Source: a virus. Taken from it: a stretch of DNA of 27,667 nucleotides. How positions within the stretch are numbered: position 1 is the stretch's first letter; each line of letters opens with the position of its first letter. The notes under the pieces were generated by a model. The model did no database searches. It was not told where the DNA came from and was given only the letters and a program-made list of their open reading frames with translations. The position numbers and the translations under genes were made by a program. Location of the stretch: the IMG/VR virus record IMGVR_UViG_3300038421_000138, positions 1-27,667 of that record; one strand, written 5' to 3'. Shown here piece by piece: positions 6,404-12,666 of this stretch.

Positions 6404-7597
6404 GTGCGTCTCGTGACCATGCTGGGGATCGTCTTCCTCGGTGTCGGCGTGCTGTTCGCCGCCATCGACAGCCAGATCCTCTATCGCGGCTGGGCCGCCT
6501 ACGGCCTCGACGAATGGGACAAGCTCTCCTATGGGACCGCCGCGGCGTCGGTCCCGTGGGTGGTGATCGGCTTTCCGTTCGTGTGGTGGGTCTTGTGGCT
6601 GCGCGGGCGCTGGCGGGCCATCCTGCCGCTCGCCGTAGCCGGCGCCGTCTATGCGGTGCTGATCGTCTACTCGCTGATCGGCGCCATGGGCTCGATCGCC
6701 ACGCAGCGCGGGCAGGTGATCGCCGGCCGCCAGGAGGCCCGCGAGTCCGTCGACACCTTGAAGGACCAGCGCGCCCGCTACCGCACGGAGCTGGGCTGGA
6801 TCCCCAAGCACCGCCCGCCCGGCCAGGTCACAGCCCTGCTCGAGGCCGAGCGGATAAAGCGGCAGTGGCAATGGACCGACGAATGCCGCGATATCCGCAC
6901 GGCGTCGCACCGCGCCTACTGCACGGGCGTGTCCGCGCTGGCGGGCGAGCTGGCCGCGGCGAGGAAGTCGGAGGACCTGCAGCGCAAGATCGGCGAGCTG
7001 ACACAGCGCATCGACGGCCGCGCCCCGGTGGGCGAGAAGGCCGACCCGATGGCCGCGACGCTCGCCTCGTGGCTCGGCCTGGACGAGGGCTCCACCACGG
7101 CGCGGCTGCCGCTGGCGACGCCGCTGGTGCTGTTGATCGGCGAGATGACATTCGTGTACCTCGGAATGCTGCTGCTCGGCATCGGGCACCGGCAGATGGT
7201 TTCCCACGGCGTGGCTGGTAGCTCAGACGTGGGGAAGCCGGGGGAGGCGGGCCGACTTACCCTGCCGCCTCCCCTGGTCACTACCGGAGAGGCAGACGTG
7301 GGGCCGGTTCTGGCGGGTCAGTCTCCGCCGCCTCTCCGGACCACCCTTACCCGCCAACGCGAGCTGGCGGAGGATTTCTTCCGGCGCTGCGTGCGGCCGG
7401 CACCGGACGGGCAGCTGCCCGAGGCGGTCTGGTACCAGCACTATTGCGACGTGTGCGAGCGTTCCGCCGACCAGCCGCTGCCGGTCGAGGCGTTCCGCCG
7501 GCTGGCCACGCACTTCATACCGACGATCAGGGAGATCGGGGGGACGACGTACTACCTGCACGTCCTGCCGCTGCTGCCGAAGGAAAACGCAGCCTGA
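6404..7597 (+). CDS. Polytopic membrane protein with coiled-coil loop and soluble C-terminal domain
   Basis: The GTG at 6404 has GAAGGGAG about eight bases upstream. The 397-residue product has four likely membrane helices (about 4-21, 49-66, 73-95 and 236-260). A charged helical region (105-205) with two Cys (161, 173) lies between helices 3 and 4. The C-terminal part (315-390; FFRRCV...WYQHYCDVCER...PVEAFRRLA) looks like a compact helical, possibly winged-helix, domain. The linker at 270-315 is Pro/Gly-rich and encoded by two palindromic hairpin elements (7241-7274 and 7284-7339). No family was recognised with confidence. Anchoring a replication or regulatory complex to the membrane is only a guess from its neighbours. 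Confidence 0.65.
   Translation: MRLVTMLGIVFLGVGVLFAAIDSQILYRGWAAYGLDEWDKLSYGTAAASVPWVVIGFPFVWWVLWLRGRWRAILPLAVAGAVYAVLIVYSLIGAMGSIATQRGQVIAGRQEARESVDTLKDQRARYRTELGWIPKHRPPGQVTALLEAERIKRQWQWTDECRDIRTASHRAYCTGVSALAGELAAARKSEDLQRKIGELTQRIDGRAPVGEKADPMAATLASWLGLDEGSTTARLPLATPLVLLIGEMTFVYLGMLLLGIGHRQMVSHGVAGSSDVGKPGEAGRLTLPPPLVTTGEADVGPVLAGQSPPPLRTTLTRQRELAEDFFRRCVRPAPDGQLPEAVWYQHYCDVCERSADQPLPVEAFRRLATHFIPTIREIGGTTYYLHVLPLLPKENAA
7241..7339. repeat. Two palindromic elements inside the coding linker
   Basis: Element 1 is GGGGAGGCGG (7241-7250) paired with CCGCCTCCCC (7265-7274). Element 2 is CCGGAGAGGC (7284-7293) paired with GCCTCTCCGG (7330-7339). The string CAGACGTGGGG occurs just before element 1 and again inside element 2. 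Both keep the reading frame open and encode only a flexible Pro/Gly/Thr linker, which suggests insertion of a mobile palindromic element. Confidence 0.55.
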
Positions 7598-7603
7598 AAA
7601 GCA

Positions 7604-7641
7604 GAGAGGCCGGGCGTCCCTCAGCAAGGACCCGGCCTCTC
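7604..7641 (+). other. Intergenic hairpin between membrane protein and triple-HTH genes
   Basis: This is a perfect 11-base inverted repeat, GAGAGGCCGGG (7604-7614) and CCCGGCCTCTC (7631-7641), with a 16-base loop. It starts just after the TGA at 7597 and ends 16 bases before the next ATG. No T-run follows, so it is a weak terminator or an RNA stability element. Confidence 0.5.
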
Positions 7642-7657
7642 ATCGCGACGGCAACCC

Positions 7658-8155
7658 ATGGAAAGTAGCGTCGTGCTTCACGTAGGAAAATCAGAGCGCG
7701 GTGTCAAGACGGCGGGGGGCTATCTGACCTGCTCCGCGGTCAACGAGATCGTCGAGCTGCGCCGCTCCGGCTGGACGCGCGCGATGATCGCCGACGCCAT
7801 GGACTGTCACGTATCCACGGTCGGCAACTGGCTGAAACGGCGCGGTCTCGTGTGCCTGCGCAAATGGGGCCCCGCTCAGGACAAAGCCTTCCTCGAGCTG
7901 CAACCGCTAGGGCTCAGCGCCTGCGAGATCGCCAGAGAAATCGGGTTTAGCGCTGGCGCCGTTCGCCATCACGGTATCCGCCTTGGGCACCCCGTCAGGC
8001 GAAAGAGGATTCCCGACAGCCGCCGGCTGGAAACCGAGCGCCTGCGCGCCGCGGGGCTCACGTACCGAGAGATCGCCAGCAGACAGGCCGTCAGCAGAGG
8101 CGCTGTCGCCGGGCTGGTCCGGCAGATCAAGAAGCGGAAGGCGGCGCGATGCTGA
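7658..8155 (+). CDS. Protein with three tandem helix-turn-helix units
   Basis: The 165-residue protein contains three similar HTH blocks: residues 28-62 (VNEIVELRRSGWTRAMIADA with VSTVGNWLKRRGL), 75-110 (LELQPLGLSACEIAREIGFS with AVRHHGIRLG) and 122-158 (RLETERLRAAGLTYREIASR with AVSRGAVAGLVRQIKKRK). Each has the phi..L...G.s..EIA..........V pattern of sigma-region-4 or resolvase-type HTHs. No catalytic domain is present. It is probably a transcription regulator or origin-binding protein; being directly upstream of the primase and ATPase genes makes origin binding attractive but unproven. Its end overlaps the primase start by seven bases. The Shine-Dalgarno sequence is weak. Confidence 0.65.
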   Translation: MESSVVLHVGKSERGVKTAGGYLTCSAVNEIVELRRSGWTRAMIADAMDCHVSTVGNWLKRRGLVCLRKWGPAQDKAFLELQPLGLSACEIAREIGFSAGAVRHHGIRLGHPVRRKRIPDSRRLETERLRAAGLTYREIASRQAVSRGAVAGLVRQIKKRKAARC

Positions 8156-9039
8156 CGCCGTCCCTCGACTTCCACGCGCTCACCGGCCTCGCCGGCTTCG
8201 GCGACCGGGTCGACGCACCCTGCCCGCTGTGCGGGCCCCGCTGCCGCACGCGCGCGAACGCCAACAAGCGGGTGCTGCGCATCTGGCGCGGACGGCCTGA
8301 CTTCGCCACCTACTCGTGCGCGCGCTGCGGCGAGCACGGCTGGGCGTCGGACCGGCGGGCCAAGCCTCTCGACCGGGCCGAGATCGCCCGGCGCATGCAG
8401 GAGGCCGCCGCGCACCACGAGGCCGAGGCCGCGGCGCGCAAGGCCAAGGCGCGGTGGCTGTGGGCCAAGGGCGTGCCCGCCGGGGGAACCGTTGTCGCCC
8501 GCTACCTCGCCGGCCGGGGCATCCCCACCGTGCCGCCGGCGTTGCGCCTCCTGCCGGCGCGCGGGGATCACGCACCGGCCATGATGGCCGCCTTCGGCCC
8601 GCCGGAGGAAACCGAGCCCGGGCACTACGGGCTCGATCCGGAGCGGATCACGGCGGTGCACCTGACGCGCCTGCGGCCGGACGGCAGCGGCAAGGCGCCG
8701 GACGGCGAGGGGCGCACGAAGATCATGATCGGCCGCACCGAGGGCTGGCCGATCGCGCTCTGGCCGCCCAACGACGGCGGCGCGCTCTGCGTGGCCGAGG
8801 GCATCGAGAACGCGCTGTCTGTCAACGCCGCCACCGGCACGGGCGCCTGGGCCGCCGGCGCGGCGGTGCGGCTGCCGATGCTGGCGCCGCTGCTGGCATC
8901 ATCCGGGATCGAGCACCTGACCGTCATGATGGACGACGACAGGGACGGCCGGGCCAGGGCGCTCGAGCTGGCGGCCAGGCTCGCTCGCGCCCCGTTCGGC
9001 ATCGTCGTTGTGGACTCGGGAGGCCATCGTGCCGCCTGA
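8149..9039 (+). CDS. DNA primase-like protein: zinc finger plus Toprim domain
   Basis: The 296-residue protein begins with a zinc-binding region, CPLC (25-28) and CARCGEHG (57-64), as in CHC2-type primases. A helical linker follows, and then a Toprim fold: the first acidic motif is CVAEGIENALSV (214-225) with the conserved Glu, and the second is DDDRDG (262-267). Such proteins lay down RNA primers and work with the helicase encoded next. The gene overlaps the ATPase gene by 11 bases, so the two are made together, as in plasmid and phage primase-helicase pairs. It lacks a helicase domain of its own. The length fits short phage Toprim primases. Confidence 0.82.
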   Translation: MLTPSLDFHALTGLAGFGDRVDAPCPLCGPRCRTRANANKRVLRIWRGRPDFATYSCARCGEHGWASDRRAKPLDRAEIARRMQEAAAHHEAEAAARKAKARWLWAKGVPAGGTVVARYLAGRGIPTVPPALRLLPARGDHAPAMMAAFGPPEETEPGHYGLDPERITAVHLTRLRPDGSGKAPDGEGRTKIMIGRTEGWPIALWPPNDGGALCVAEGIENALSVNAATGTGAWAAGAAVRLPMLAPLLASSGIEHLTVMMDDDRDGRARALELAARLARAPFGIVVVDSGGHRAA

Positions 9040-10051
9040 CGCCAACGACATCCTGCGCGCGAACGGATCGGCGGAGCTGCGCCGGCGCCTGGACCAGGGC
9101 ACGAGCGAGCCGGCGCCGGAAGGCGAGGCGCCGCCGCGGCCGACGATCCTGCCGGAGTTCATGGCCATGCAGTTTCCGCCGCTCGAGATGGTGCTGTCGC
9201 CGATCATCCCGGTCAAAGGCATCGTCATGATCTACGCCCGCCGCGGCATCGGCAAAACGCACGTGGCGCTCGGCTGCTCCTACGCGGCGGCGACCGGAGG
9301 CCGGTTCCTGCACTGGCAGTCGCCGCGGCCGCACCGGGTCCTGCACATCGACGGCGAGATGCAGGCGGCGGCGCTGCAGGAGCGCTGGCGCTGGACCATG
9401 AACGGCGGGCCGTGCCCAGCCAACCTCGAGATGCTGAGCAGCGACGCGGCCGGCATCAGCTTCAATTTGTCGGCGCTGGAGACGCAGACCTGGGTCGATG
9501 GCCTGCTCGACGGGGTCGAGCTCATGGTGCTCGACAACCTGTCGAGCCTCACGAACGCCGCGGAGAACGACGCCGAGGGCTGGGCGACCATCCAGGACTG
9601 GCTTCTGCGGCTGCGGCGCCGGGGCGTTGCCGTGCTCATGATCCACCACGCCGGCAAGGGCGGGGAGCAGCGCGGCACCAGCCGGCGCGAGGACGTGCTG
9701 GATACCTCGATCGCGCTCCTGCACCCGGCCGACTACCGGCCGGAGCAGGGCGCCAGGTTCGAGGTGCACTACAAAAAGTCCCGCCGCGCCCTGGGCGAGG
9801 ACGTGAAGCCGTTCGAGGCCCAGCTGACCACCAACGGGCTCGAGGCCTGCTGGACCATGAGCGACCTGGAGGACGTCGAGGACCGGAGAATTGCCGAGCT
9901 GTCACAGAACGGCTTGTCGGTCCGGGACATCGCCGCCGAAACCGGTCTCTCCAAGTCGCAGATCCACCGAATCCAGAAGCGCATCCAGGAGAAAGAGGAC
10001 CAGGAAAGAAATTCCAGGCTGTGGGGTAATCAGGCCGCTCCTGTAGAATAA
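9029..10051 (+). CDS. RepA/DnaB-type AAA ATPase (replicative helicase-like) with C-terminal HTH
   Basis: The GTG at 9029 has GGGAGG five bases upstream, better than the TTG at 9008. The 340-residue product has a RecA-like core: Walker A RRGIGKTH (71-78), IDGEM (107-111), Walker B ELMVLDN (164-170) and the IHHAGKG sensor block (205-211). This matches RepA-type hexameric helicases (AAA_25 family). Residues 286-320 (RRIAELSQNGLSVRDIAAET with SKSQIHRIQKRI) form an added HTH, so the protein may also recognise a DNA site, for example the repeats just downstream. It should unwind DNA or load the replication complex together with the upstream primase. Confidence 0.8.
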   Translation: MPPDANDILRANGSAELRRRLDQGTSEPAPEGEAPPRPTILPEFMAMQFPPLEMVLSPIIPVKGIVMIYARRGIGKTHVALGCSYAAATGGRFLHWQSPRPHRVLHIDGEMQAAALQERWRWTMNGGPCPANLEMLSSDAAGISFNLSALETQTWVDGLLDGVELMVLDNLSSLTNAAENDAEGWATIQDWLLRLRRRGVAVLMIHHAGKGGEQRGTSRREDVLDTSIALLHPADYRPEQGARFEVHYKKSRRALGEDVKPFEAQLTTNGLEACWTMSDLEDVEDRRIAELSQNGLSVRDIAAETGLSKSQIHRIQKRIQEKEDQERNSRLWGNQAAPVE

Positions 10052-10068
10052 TTTGCCTCGCAGACTGC

Positions 10069-10110
10069 TGTCCCATGTCCCACGACCCTAGTGTCCCGGG
10101 ACATGGGACA
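10069..10110. repeat. 13-base perfect inverted repeat of TGTCCC units
   Basis: TGTCCCATGTCCC at 10069-10081 and its exact complement at 10098-10110 flank a 16-base loop that itself ends in TGTCCC. Each arm contains two copies of the hexamer, so the element gives five hexamer copies counting both strands. Confidence 0.7.
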
Positions 10111-10135
10111 GACAAAATTTGCGCAAAGCCGTTCC

Positions 10136-10187
10136 CCTTCATTCCTGGGAAGGAATGAAGGAAGGGGAGGCTGCGTTGCTATTTTTT
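10136..10187 (+). terminator. Possible terminator: hairpin followed by distant T-run
   Basis: The 10-base perfect stem (10136-10145 / 10152-10161, loop TGGGAA) stands downstream of the primase-ATPase genes. T6 at 10182-10187 lies 20 bases beyond the stem, too far for a textbook intrinsic terminator, so the call is weak. Confidence 0.3.
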
Positions 10188-10344
10188 GTCCCATCTCTGA
10201 ATCCTCGCGCACGCGCGTAGCATCGACCATGCCGGTTTCTGTTGCTCTTTGGCAACATCCACGCCGATGCTCTTTGGGGTATGGGTGGATGGGGGCCCGG
10301 CCGGCGGCTGGAAGGGACTGCCGGCGAAGGGAACGGGGTTGGGG

Positions 10345-10812
10345 ATGAGCAACAGGCGTCGTGCCGCGGCCGATGCGCCCGGCGGGTCGATGGCCGATGT
10401 CTTCGAGGATTTGCGGGCGGAGGGACACCTCACGGGGCGGCAGCACCAGGCCGTGATCCGGTTCCTGGCCGAATTGCAAACCCACCACGGGCGGTCCGAC
10501 GGGATCGTGGGCCAGATCGCGGAGAGGGTGCAGACGAGCGTCAGGGCCAGGCTGTGGCCGCCCGGTGGGCCATCGGGCAATCTCGGCTCGCTCGATGCCC
10601 GGCTGAACCGGCTTCGTGGTCATGAGCGCCGGCTGATGGCGTATCTCATCAAGCACCGCGAGCTGACCCGCGGCAGCCTGCGGGACTTCGGGCGGGTGCA
10701 TTCGGCCTACACCAAGCGCGAGACGGCGCGGGCCTACGCGGTGGGCAGGATTGCGGCGCTGGCGGAAACGCTGGCGGACGAATATTTGGGCCCGATTGAG
10801 TCGGAAGCTTGA
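10345..10812 (+). CDS. Hypothetical phage protein, 155 aa
   Basis: The frame is open from further upstream, but the ATG at 10345 (MSNRRRAAADAPGG...) is the first start that gives protein-like sequence. The product is helical and basic: MADVFEDLRAEGHLTGRQHQ, AVIRFLAELQTHHG, RLMAYLIKHRELTRGSLRDF and RETARAYAVGRIAALAETLADEYL. It has no membrane segment and no Cys. The helical C-terminus resembles DNA-binding regulators seen near the ends of phage early operons, so an antiterminator or late regulator is possible. This is inference only. Confidence 0.55.
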   Translation: MSNRRRAAADAPGGSMADVFEDLRAEGHLTGRQHQAVIRFLAELQTHHGRSDGIVGQIAERVQTSVRARLWPPGGPSGNLGSLDARLNRLRGHERRLMAYLIKHRELTRGSLRDFGRVHSAYTKRETARAYAVGRIAALAETLADEYLGPIESEA

Positions 10813-10864
10813 CAAGTGCGCGCTCAAAAGTCACAGATAGGGCAGGATTGAGACAATGCGCCCT

Positions 10865-10888
10865 GCCCCGGAGACCCCGCGGCGGGGC
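10865..10888 (+). terminator. Possible terminator hairpin
   Basis: GCCCCG (10865-10870) pairs with CGGGGC (10883-10888); an alternative nested stem is CCCC (10875-10878) with GGGG (10884-10887). GTTTGCGTT follows. The T-rich stretch is short, so termination would be partial. The position is between the last early gene and the accessory zone. Confidence 0.35.
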
Positions 10889-10921
10889 GTTTGCGTTCCG
10901 GGATGTGCGATGTGCTGAGCA

Positions 10922-11161
10922 ATGGACAATCTGGAGCGCCGCGTCATTCGCCTCGAGGAGCAGCTGAGGGCCGAGAGGGAGCTGATCGACTGGCGCTTCG
11001 CGGACGTCTACCGCCGGCTCCAGGAGCGGAGCAGCCCGAAGATTCCGCTGGGCAGCCCGAGCAAGATCGCGCTGGCCATAGCACTTCCCTTGCTCGTGCT
11101 GCTGGGTACGGGCGACTTGCGCAAGGTGGTGCAGGCGATCCGCCTGCTGGTGGGTGGCTAG
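10922..11161 (+). CDS. Small coiled-coil protein with one transmembrane segment (XhlA/holin-accessory-like)
   Basis: The 79-residue protein begins with a charged helix (MDNLERRVIRLEEQLRAERE, DWRFADVYRRLQER; about 1-36), then a short Pro/Ser linker, then a hydrophobic helix IALAIALPLLVLLGTG (about 49-64) and a basic tail. The plan of an N-terminal coil followed by one membrane helix is that of XhlA-type lysis accessory proteins, but the family match is by eye and weak. The frame immediately after the TAG, shifted by -1, continues for 34 codons with another hydrophobic stretch (see findings). It is followed by the barrel protein and tRNA. Confidence 0.5.
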   Translation: MDNLERRVIRLEEQLRAERELIDWRFADVYRRLQERSSPKIPLGSPSKIALAIALPLLVLLGTGDLRKVVQAIRLLVGG

Positions 11162-11294
11162 ACGACCTGGCCAACGCCCGCACCCTGGCCGACAGGCTGC
11201 TGCTCAGCTCGATGCTCCTGACGGCCCTGATCCTCGGGGCCAAGCTGGGCGGCCTCTAGGAAGGGCGCGGAGGCATCAAGGACCGCGTTCAATT

Positions 11295-11329
11295 CTTTCC
11301 GGGTGTCTGGACTCGTCCGGACCGGAAAG
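11295..11329 (+). other. Inverted repeat upstream of the outer-membrane protein gene
   Basis: CTTTCCGG (11295-11302) and CCGGAAAG (11322-11329) form a perfect eight-base stem with a 19-base loop, 63 bases before the ATG of the barrel gene. It may belong to its leader or to the end of the preceding unit. The rest of 11162-11392 shows no convincing gene with its own start. Confidence 0.4.
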
Positions 11330-11392
11330 TGAACGTAGGGGCTCCAAAACGCGAATCCGGGCGTTTCGACTGAAAACCTGAAAGGACAGTGC

Positions 11393-12052
11393 ATGCGAGC
11401 CAAGCTGCTCGCCGCCCTGCTGGCGGCGTTTGTGATTCCGGCTGCCCTGGCGGGCGAGCTGCCGGGCAGGGGCAAGATCGTCGCGCCGGCCAAGGCGGAC
11501 GAGGCGCCGCAGTGGAACCGTCCCGGCATGTACGTCGGCATTCTCGGCGGCTACGACGTGGCGGTGCTGTCGGCCGAGGGCTTCGACCTGGCCAACGGCA
11601 AGCTCAATGGCACCGGGGTGCTCGGCTGGAACTGGCGGGTGGCGCCCAACATCGTCTTCGGCGTCGAGGGCGACTGGACATTCACCGGGATCTCCGGCGC
11701 CACGGGCGAGGACGACTTCGTGCTCAAGGCCTCGACCAACCACATCCTGACGTTGCGCGGCCGCGCCGGCATGACGGCCGGGCCGGCGCTGCTCTATCTG
11801 ACCGGCGGCGCGGCTTGGCAAAGCGTGCGGCTTACGGCGGGCGGGGGCGACGAGGTGGCGAGCGAGCGCGAGTGGCAATTCGGCTACGTGGCCGGCGGTG
11901 GAGCCGAGGTGGAGCTCAGCCGCGGGCTGGCGGTGCGGCTCGAGGCGCTGCACTACATCTTCCCCGAGGACGGGGCCCCGCTTTCGTCCGTTCTCGACAG
12001 CGAGCACCAGCACACGATGGTGCGCGCCGGAGTGATCTTCAAGCTGAACTAG
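11393..12052 (+). CDS. Outer-membrane beta-barrel protein (Omp25/31-like), phage-borne
   Basis: The ATG at 11393 has AAAGGA six bases upstream. The 219-residue product starts with a clear signal peptide (MRAKLLAALLAAFVIPAALA, cleavage before GELPG). The mature part shows the alternating strands of eight-stranded Omp25/31-type barrels: MYVGILGGYDVAV, GTGVLGWNWRVAPNIVFGVE, HILTLRGRAGM, LLYLTGGAAW, QFGYVAGGGAEVEL and the final HTMVRAGVIFKLN. These proteins are abundant in Rhizobiales outer membranes. It is flanked by phage genes and a tRNA, so it is best seen as a moron expressed from the prophage, perhaps changing receptor exposure or excluding other phages. That role is inference. Confidence 0.78.
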   Translation: MRAKLLAALLAAFVIPAALAGELPGRGKIVAPAKADEAPQWNRPGMYVGILGGYDVAVLSAEGFDLANGKLNGTGVLGWNWRVAPNIVFGVEGDWTFTGISGATGEDDFVLKASTNHILTLRGRAGMTAGPALLYLTGGAAWQSVRLTAGGGDEVASEREWQFGYVAGGGAEVELSRGLAVRLEALHYIFPEDGAPLSSVLDSEHQHTMVRAGVIFKLN

Positions 12053-12061
12053 TCAGCTTTC

Positions 12062-12138
12062 TGAGGGGTAGAGCAGTCAGGTAGCTCGTCAGGCTCATAA
12101 CCTGGAGGTCCCCGGTTCGAATCCGGGCCCCTCGACCA
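12062..12138 (+). tRNA. tRNA-Met(CAT), initiator-like, with encoded CCA
   Basis: The 77-base cloverleaf folds fully: acceptor TGAGGGG/CCCCTCG, D stem GAGC/GCTC, anticodon stem TCAGG/CCTGG with loop CTCATAA (anticodon CAT), T stem CCCGG/CCGGG with TTCGAAT, discriminator A, and CCA encoded. Initiator features are the A11:T24 pair in the D stem, the D-loop AGTCAGGTA with the extra base, the weak 1:72 pair (T.G instead of the usual C.A mismatch) and two of the three G:C pairs above the anticodon loop. One G:C (29:41) is A:T. Elongator Met or lysidine-type Ile tRNAs have the opposite 11:24 pair. It lies between the barrel gene and two tiny genes. Confidence 0.88.
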
Positions 12139-12163
12139 AAATCGACCAGAAAGGGACAATGCG

Positions 12164-12367
12164 ATGCGTAACGATTATCACGGCGAGGTCGCTAGGCAGG
12201 AAGCGAACATTCCGACGAACCGGCCGACGGAGGCGGAGTTGGCCAGGAAGGACCGCTTGCAGTGCTTGCACATGGCAGTGGACATCTATCGGGCGGTCGG
12301 TGTGCCGTCCGATGAAGTCATCAAGGCGGCGGAAGCATTCTACCGGTTTCTGAAGGCAGACCGGTAG
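12164..12367 (+). CDS. Small hypothetical protein, 67 aa
   Basis: The ATG at 12164 (MRNDYHGEVARQE...) is preceded by AAAGGGACA about six bases away. A competing ATG at 12159 in another frame gives Arg-rich, unlikely protein. The product is soluble: a polar N-terminus (to about 24), then helices ELARKDRLQCLHMAVDIYRA and DEVIKAAEAFYRFLKAD. The final helix looks like those of small phage regulators or SSB-like adaptors, but the family was not recognised. It starts 26 bases after the tRNA. Confidence 0.55.
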   Translation: MRNDYHGEVARQEANIPTNRPTEAELARKDRLQCLHMAVDIYRAVGVPSDEVIKAAEAFYRFLKADR

Positions 12368-12479
12368 CCCCGTCGGGGCAGAGCGAGATCGGCGGGTCGC
12401 TTGCTCCCGCCGGTGCACCGAGGTCCGGCTTCCCTCCGACGTTTGCTTTCCCGTCGTGCTGCGGCCCCTGGTGCTGCCT

Positions 12480-12513
12480 GGGGATGCGGGCTAGTGCCCC
12501 CGCCCGCATCCCC
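12480..12513 (+). other. Perfect 12-base hairpin in 12368-12540 gap
   Basis: GGGGATGCGGGC (12480-12491) and GCCCGCATCCCC (12502-12513) form a perfect stem with a ten-base loop, immediately followed by the tRNA-end copy at 12517-12528. The gap also has the short palindrome GCCCCGTCGGGGC right after the upstream stop. No T-run follows either, so function is open. Confidence 0.5.
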
Positions 12514-12540
12514 ATTCCCTCGACCAAATGAGGCGACCAG

Positions 12541-12666
12541 ATGGACTTTCTGCCCGTGATCGCCGTGCTCACCGTGCTCGGCGTGGTGCTGATCCTGTCG
12601 GATCGGGTGTGGGACTGGATTTACGCGGCGTGCGACCGGCTGGCGGATCGCTGGTGGCGCTCTTAG
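12541..12666 (+). CDS. Tiny single-span membrane protein, 41 aa
   Basis: The ATG at 12541 has TGAGG seven bases upstream. The product is one hydrophobic helix, MDFLPVIAVLTVLGVVLILS (1-20), followed by an amphipathic Trp-rich tail (DRVWDWIYAACDRLADRWWRS). The clean membrane profile and the ribosome binding site make it a believable micro-protein, perhaps a lysis or host-membrane effector. It overlaps the 3' part of the convergent leftward gene by 98 bases, which lowers confidence in one of the two ends. Confidence 0.5.
   Translation: MDFLPVIAVLTVLGVVLILSDRVWDWIYAACDRLADRWWRS

Larger units (their letters stand above)
10052..10344. other. Intergenic region with TGTCCC repeats and two large hairpins (possible origin or terminator region)
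   Basis: This gap of 293 bases follows the replication genes and holds no convincing gene. TGTCCCATGTCCC (10069-10081) is repeated inverted as GGGACATGGGACA (10098-10110), and a further TGTCCC is at 10092-10097. Another TGTCCCA stands at 10188-10194. A second hairpin, CCTTCATTCC (10136-10145) with GGAATGAAGG (10152-10161), is followed 20 bases later by TTTTTT (10182-10187). The section is more AT-rich than its surroundings. A replication origin with iteron-like repeats, or a termination region for the replication operon, would both fit. Confidence 0.45.

Noticed and set aside
11154-11381. GTG-started frame of 75 codons after the coiled-coil gene
   Set aside because: Its product is Arg/Gly/Pro-rich without secondary structure and it runs through a hairpin region; no family or good start.
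12470-12530. Second tRNA ending in CCTCGACCA
   Set aside because: The 12-base hairpin cannot be folded into a cloverleaf and lacks the TTCRA T-loop; only the 3' end sequence is shared.
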